Assembly: GCA_041191405.1 (NCBI GenBank)
Contig: JBEEOW010000007.1
Coordinates: 62,001 to 126,000 of the forward strand
Reading direction: 5' to 3'
Source: JBEEOW01 sp041191405
Lineage (GTDB): Bacteria; Bacteroidota; Bacteroidia; Cytophagales; UBA9547
DNA: 64,000 nucleotides
Shown: positions 62,337 to 64,000 of the stretch, piece by piece
Numbering within the stretch: the stretch's first letter is position 1
Layout: each line of letters opens with the position of its first letter
Program-made: the position numbers and the translations under genes
The notes under the pieces: model-generated
What the model was told of the DNA's origin: nothing
The model's input: the letters and a program-made list of their open reading frames with translations, nothing else
Database searches by the model: none

Positions 62337-63098
62337 TTAAATATTCAATTTTAAACCATCATAAGCAAGTTCCACATTTTCAGGTAGTTCTTTTTCAATT
62401 TCTCGGTGTAAACCTAACCTATGGCTAATATGTGTTAAATATGCTTTTTCCGGTTTAATTATTTCTATCATTTCAAGTGCTTGTAGTAATGTGAAATGAG
62501 AAATATGAGCTTGCTTTTGTAAACCATTCAAAACCAATACTTTTGTACCTTTAATTTTCTCAATTTCAGAATCACTTATAAAATTAGCATCAGTGATATA
62601 AGTAAAATCATTAATTCTGAATCCAAAAACAGGTAGTTTGTGATGTAAAACTTCAATAGGAATTATTTTTACTCCTTCCGCTTCAAAATTATGATTAGTA
62701 ATTTCAATCATATCAACCTGAGGTACACCAGGATAATTACGATTTTCAAAAATATAGGCAAACTCTTGTTGAATTTGATTTAAAACAGACTTACGAGCAT
62801 AAATTGGCATTGCTTTTTGAGCTTTGTAATTAAATGCACGAATATCGTCCATGCCAGCAGTGTGGTCTTTATGTTCGTGTGTAAATAGTATAGCATCTAA
62901 ACTTTTAACTTGCTCACGTAAAAGCTGTTGTCTAAAATCAGGACCAGTATCAATACACAATGTTTTTCCATCTACTTCTATCAAAACAGATGAACGCAAG
63001 CGTTTATCTCTAAAATCAAGAGATGAACAAACTTCGCAATCACAAGCAATAACTGGAACACCTTGCGAAGTGCCTGTACCTAAAAATGTAACTTTCAA
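62337..63098 (-). CDS. PhnP-like metallo-beta-lactamase-fold phosphodiesterase
   Basis: 253 residues of the metallo-beta-lactamase fold. LGTGTSQGVPV is followed by a CDCEVC cysteine motif (C19, C21, C24) like the structural zinc site of PhnP; the active-site motif THEHKDHTAG gives H74, H76, D78, H79, with further ligands near ITDANF and LTHISHRLGLH. PhnP relatives hydrolyse cyclic phosphodiesters, and no phn genes are nearby, so the role here may be general. Its start overlaps the end of the small 63095 gene by four bases. Confidence 0.88.
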   Translation of the reverse strand: MKVTFLGTGTSQGVPVIACDCEVCSSLDFRDKRLRSSVLIEVDGKTLCIDTGPDFRQQLLREQVKSLDAILFTHEHKDHTAGMDDIRAFNYKAQKAMPIYARKSVLNQIQQEFAYIFENRNYPGVPQVDMIEITNHNFEAEGVKIIPIEVLHHKLPVFGFRINDFTYITDANFISDSEIEKIKGTKVLVLNGLQKQAHISHFTLLQALEMIEIIKPEKAYLTHISHRLGLHREIEKELPENVELAYDGLKLNI

Positions 63099-63388
63099 AG
63101 ATTTAGCTCGGTTTGTTGTAATTCAAGTAATAGACTTCTATTTTTTTCACTCAATGATTGAATGTCAAGATGTAAGTCTTTAAGGATTTCTACAATACAA
63201 TTAATTTTACCTTCTAATGGATAAAACTTATTGATTATCACAACTTTTTGTTCTTTTAAAACACAGTAACCCGATTTAAAATTACCTTTTTCGTAACGTA
63301 ATATAAAATCAGATTCTGCAAAAATATCCTCTAGCTTGTGTAAAAAAGCAGAAGTATATTTTACAAAATGATGTGATTTATGTTCCAT
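63095..63388 (-). CDS. Small conserved-type protein coupled to the PhnP-like gene
   Basis: 97 residues, charged, no export signal. A central RYEKGNFKSGYCVL-x-EQKVVIINKF segment reads like a small beta-sheet domain, followed by a leucine-rich coiled C-terminus (LLLELQQTELNL). I have the impression that this protein recurs in Bacteroidota but know no function. The four-base overlap (ATGA) with the hydrolase start indicates coupled translation. Confidence 0.65.
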   Translation of the reverse strand: MEHKSHHFVKYTSAFLHKLEDIFAESDFILRYEKGNFKSGYCVLKEQKVVIINKFYPLEGKINCIVEILKDLHLDIQSLSEKNRSLLLELQQTELNL

Positions 63389-63496
63389 TTTAATTAATTA
63401 AGAATTAGTAATTAAGAAATAATAACAATATTAAAACAACAATATACGATTTAAATAACTGTTATTAAATTCATTATAAACTAAATACTCAAGTTA

Positions 63497-63868
63497 TTAT
63501 TCAACATATTTTTTTACCATTTCAACCAATAAATCAAAATTTAAAGGTTTAGGTAAAAATTCATTTATTCCTATTGATTGGAAAAATTCAAAAGTATGGT
63601 TTTGAGCATTCCCTGAAATTGCTATTAATGGTGTTTTAGCTTTAGTTGCATCATCAAGTGAACGTATAGCTTTTGCACAATCAATACCGTTCATTATTGG
63701 CATATTAATATCTAACAAAATCACATCTACTTGATTATTAGCTAAATATTCTAATACATCTCTTCCATTTTTAACTGGAACAATTTTATAATTCTGAAAT
63801 GATAAAATTCTTTTTGTTAAATTTTGAATTACAGAGCTATCTTCTGCAACTAAAACGGTCTTTTCCAT
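63497..63868 (-). CDS. Single-domain CheY-like response regulator
   Basis: 123 residues consisting only of a receiver domain: acidic pair E9-D10, phospho-acceptor D53 in VILLDINMP, S85 in AISGN and K107 in FLPKP. Without an output domain it must act by protein contact, as part of a phosphorelay. No histidine kinase gene is in view. A promoter matching the consensus lies upstream. Confidence 0.92.
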   Translation of the reverse strand: MEKTVLVAEDSSVIQNLTKRILSFQNYKIVPVKNGRDVLEYLANNQVDVILLDINMPIMNGIDCAKAIRSLDDATKAKTPLIAISGNAQNHTFEFFQSIGINEFLPKPLNFDLLVEMVKKYVE

Positions 63869-63894
63869 AATTTATAGGGATATGTTACTTTTAA

Positions 63895-63926
63895 CAAAAC
63901 TAAGAAATTTGTTAATATTTCTACAA
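63895..63926 (-). promoter_or_regulatory. Promoter of the response regulator gene
   Basis: Minus strand: TTG (63924-63926), 21-base spacer, TAGTTTTG (63895-63902), 27 bases before the start codon. Confidence 0.65.
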
Positions 63927-63950
63927 TTTATTGAAATATTTTTATTCCAC

Positions 63951-63958
63951 TAAATTTG
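63951..63958 (+). promoter_or_regulatory. Possible -7 element for a gene beyond the window
   Basis: TAAATTTG fits TAnnTTTG on the plus strand, with a TTG 17 bases upstream (63931-63933). The downstream gene is not in the window. Confidence 0.35.
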
Positions 63959-64000
63959 TAATTAATATCAATATTGAGAAATATACTTGGATGACATAAT

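Overview
The window is a stretch of chromosome from a low-GC member of the Bacteroidota (my estimate by eye is low 30s % GC). Four things support this. Shine-Dalgarno sequences are nearly absent and TAnnTTTG-type -7 promoter elements occur (best examples before the tRNA-Lys, metK and the DtxR-family gene). A subtilase carries a type IX secretion C-terminal sorting tail. Several families are typical of the phylum (DUF3857/transglutaminase, DUF1573, WD40-caspase, zinc-less sirtuin). Short intergenic spacers carry degenerate heptamer repeats. I cannot place the genus. Most of the window is ordinary core genome; small decayed patches lie at 10.3, 17.2-19.5, 42.3 and 52.1-52.3 kb.

Layout. 0-9.6 kb: the end of an RsmI-like methyltransferase, metK, a secreted unknown, a large flotillin-like SPFH protein, an FMN reductase/serine hydrolase pair, and a galactose module (galT-galK overlapping, galM divergent). 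9.9-17.2 kb: a small unknown, a 1076-residue secreted WD40-caspase protein, PAP2 phosphatase, hisIE, an M23/LysM peptidase and trxB. 17.2-19.5 kb: an unstable patch with two families of REP-like palindromic repeats, two unknown genes and the C-terminal remnant of a metzincin protease. 19.5-24.5 kb: sirtuin, menD, aroA and a DUF1573 protein. 24.7-32.4 kb: an apparent operon of two DUF3857 proteins (one with an intact transglutaminase triad, one lacking the cysteine) and a 1237-residue DUF4011-like SF1 helicase.

32.5-39.7 kb: a glycerol-phosphate module (glpD, divergent glpT, a lipoprotein glycerophosphodiesterase), a BatE-like TPR/SH3 protein, tRNA-Lys(UUU), a half-length NrfD-like membrane protein and SixA. 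39.8-50.9 kb: topA, PhoD, a TPR protein, a class-A-like serine hydrolase, then mnmA-lipoprotein-subtilase, and a TrpF-like protein without the usual catalytic residues. 51-57 kb: a two-gene membrane/lipoprotein unit, a small interrupted gene, and a manganese/zinc/iron-type ABC uptake operon: DtxR regulator, solute-binding lipoprotein, ATPase, a permease fused to a second DtxR-like domain, and a second permease. 57-64 kb: hisF, hisA, an envelope pair (lysozyme-like protein and phosphodiester glycosidase), a DCC protein, a stomatin-like SPFH protein, a PhnP-like metallo-hydrolase with a small partner, and a single-domain response regulator.

The most notable items are the permease-DtxR fusion with its palindromic operator, arranged like the chlamydial ytgABCRD system; the helicase/DUF3857 operon; the dispersed heptamer arrays that recur in many intergenic gaps; the REP-like patch with the truncated protease; and the TrpF-like protein with a lost active site.
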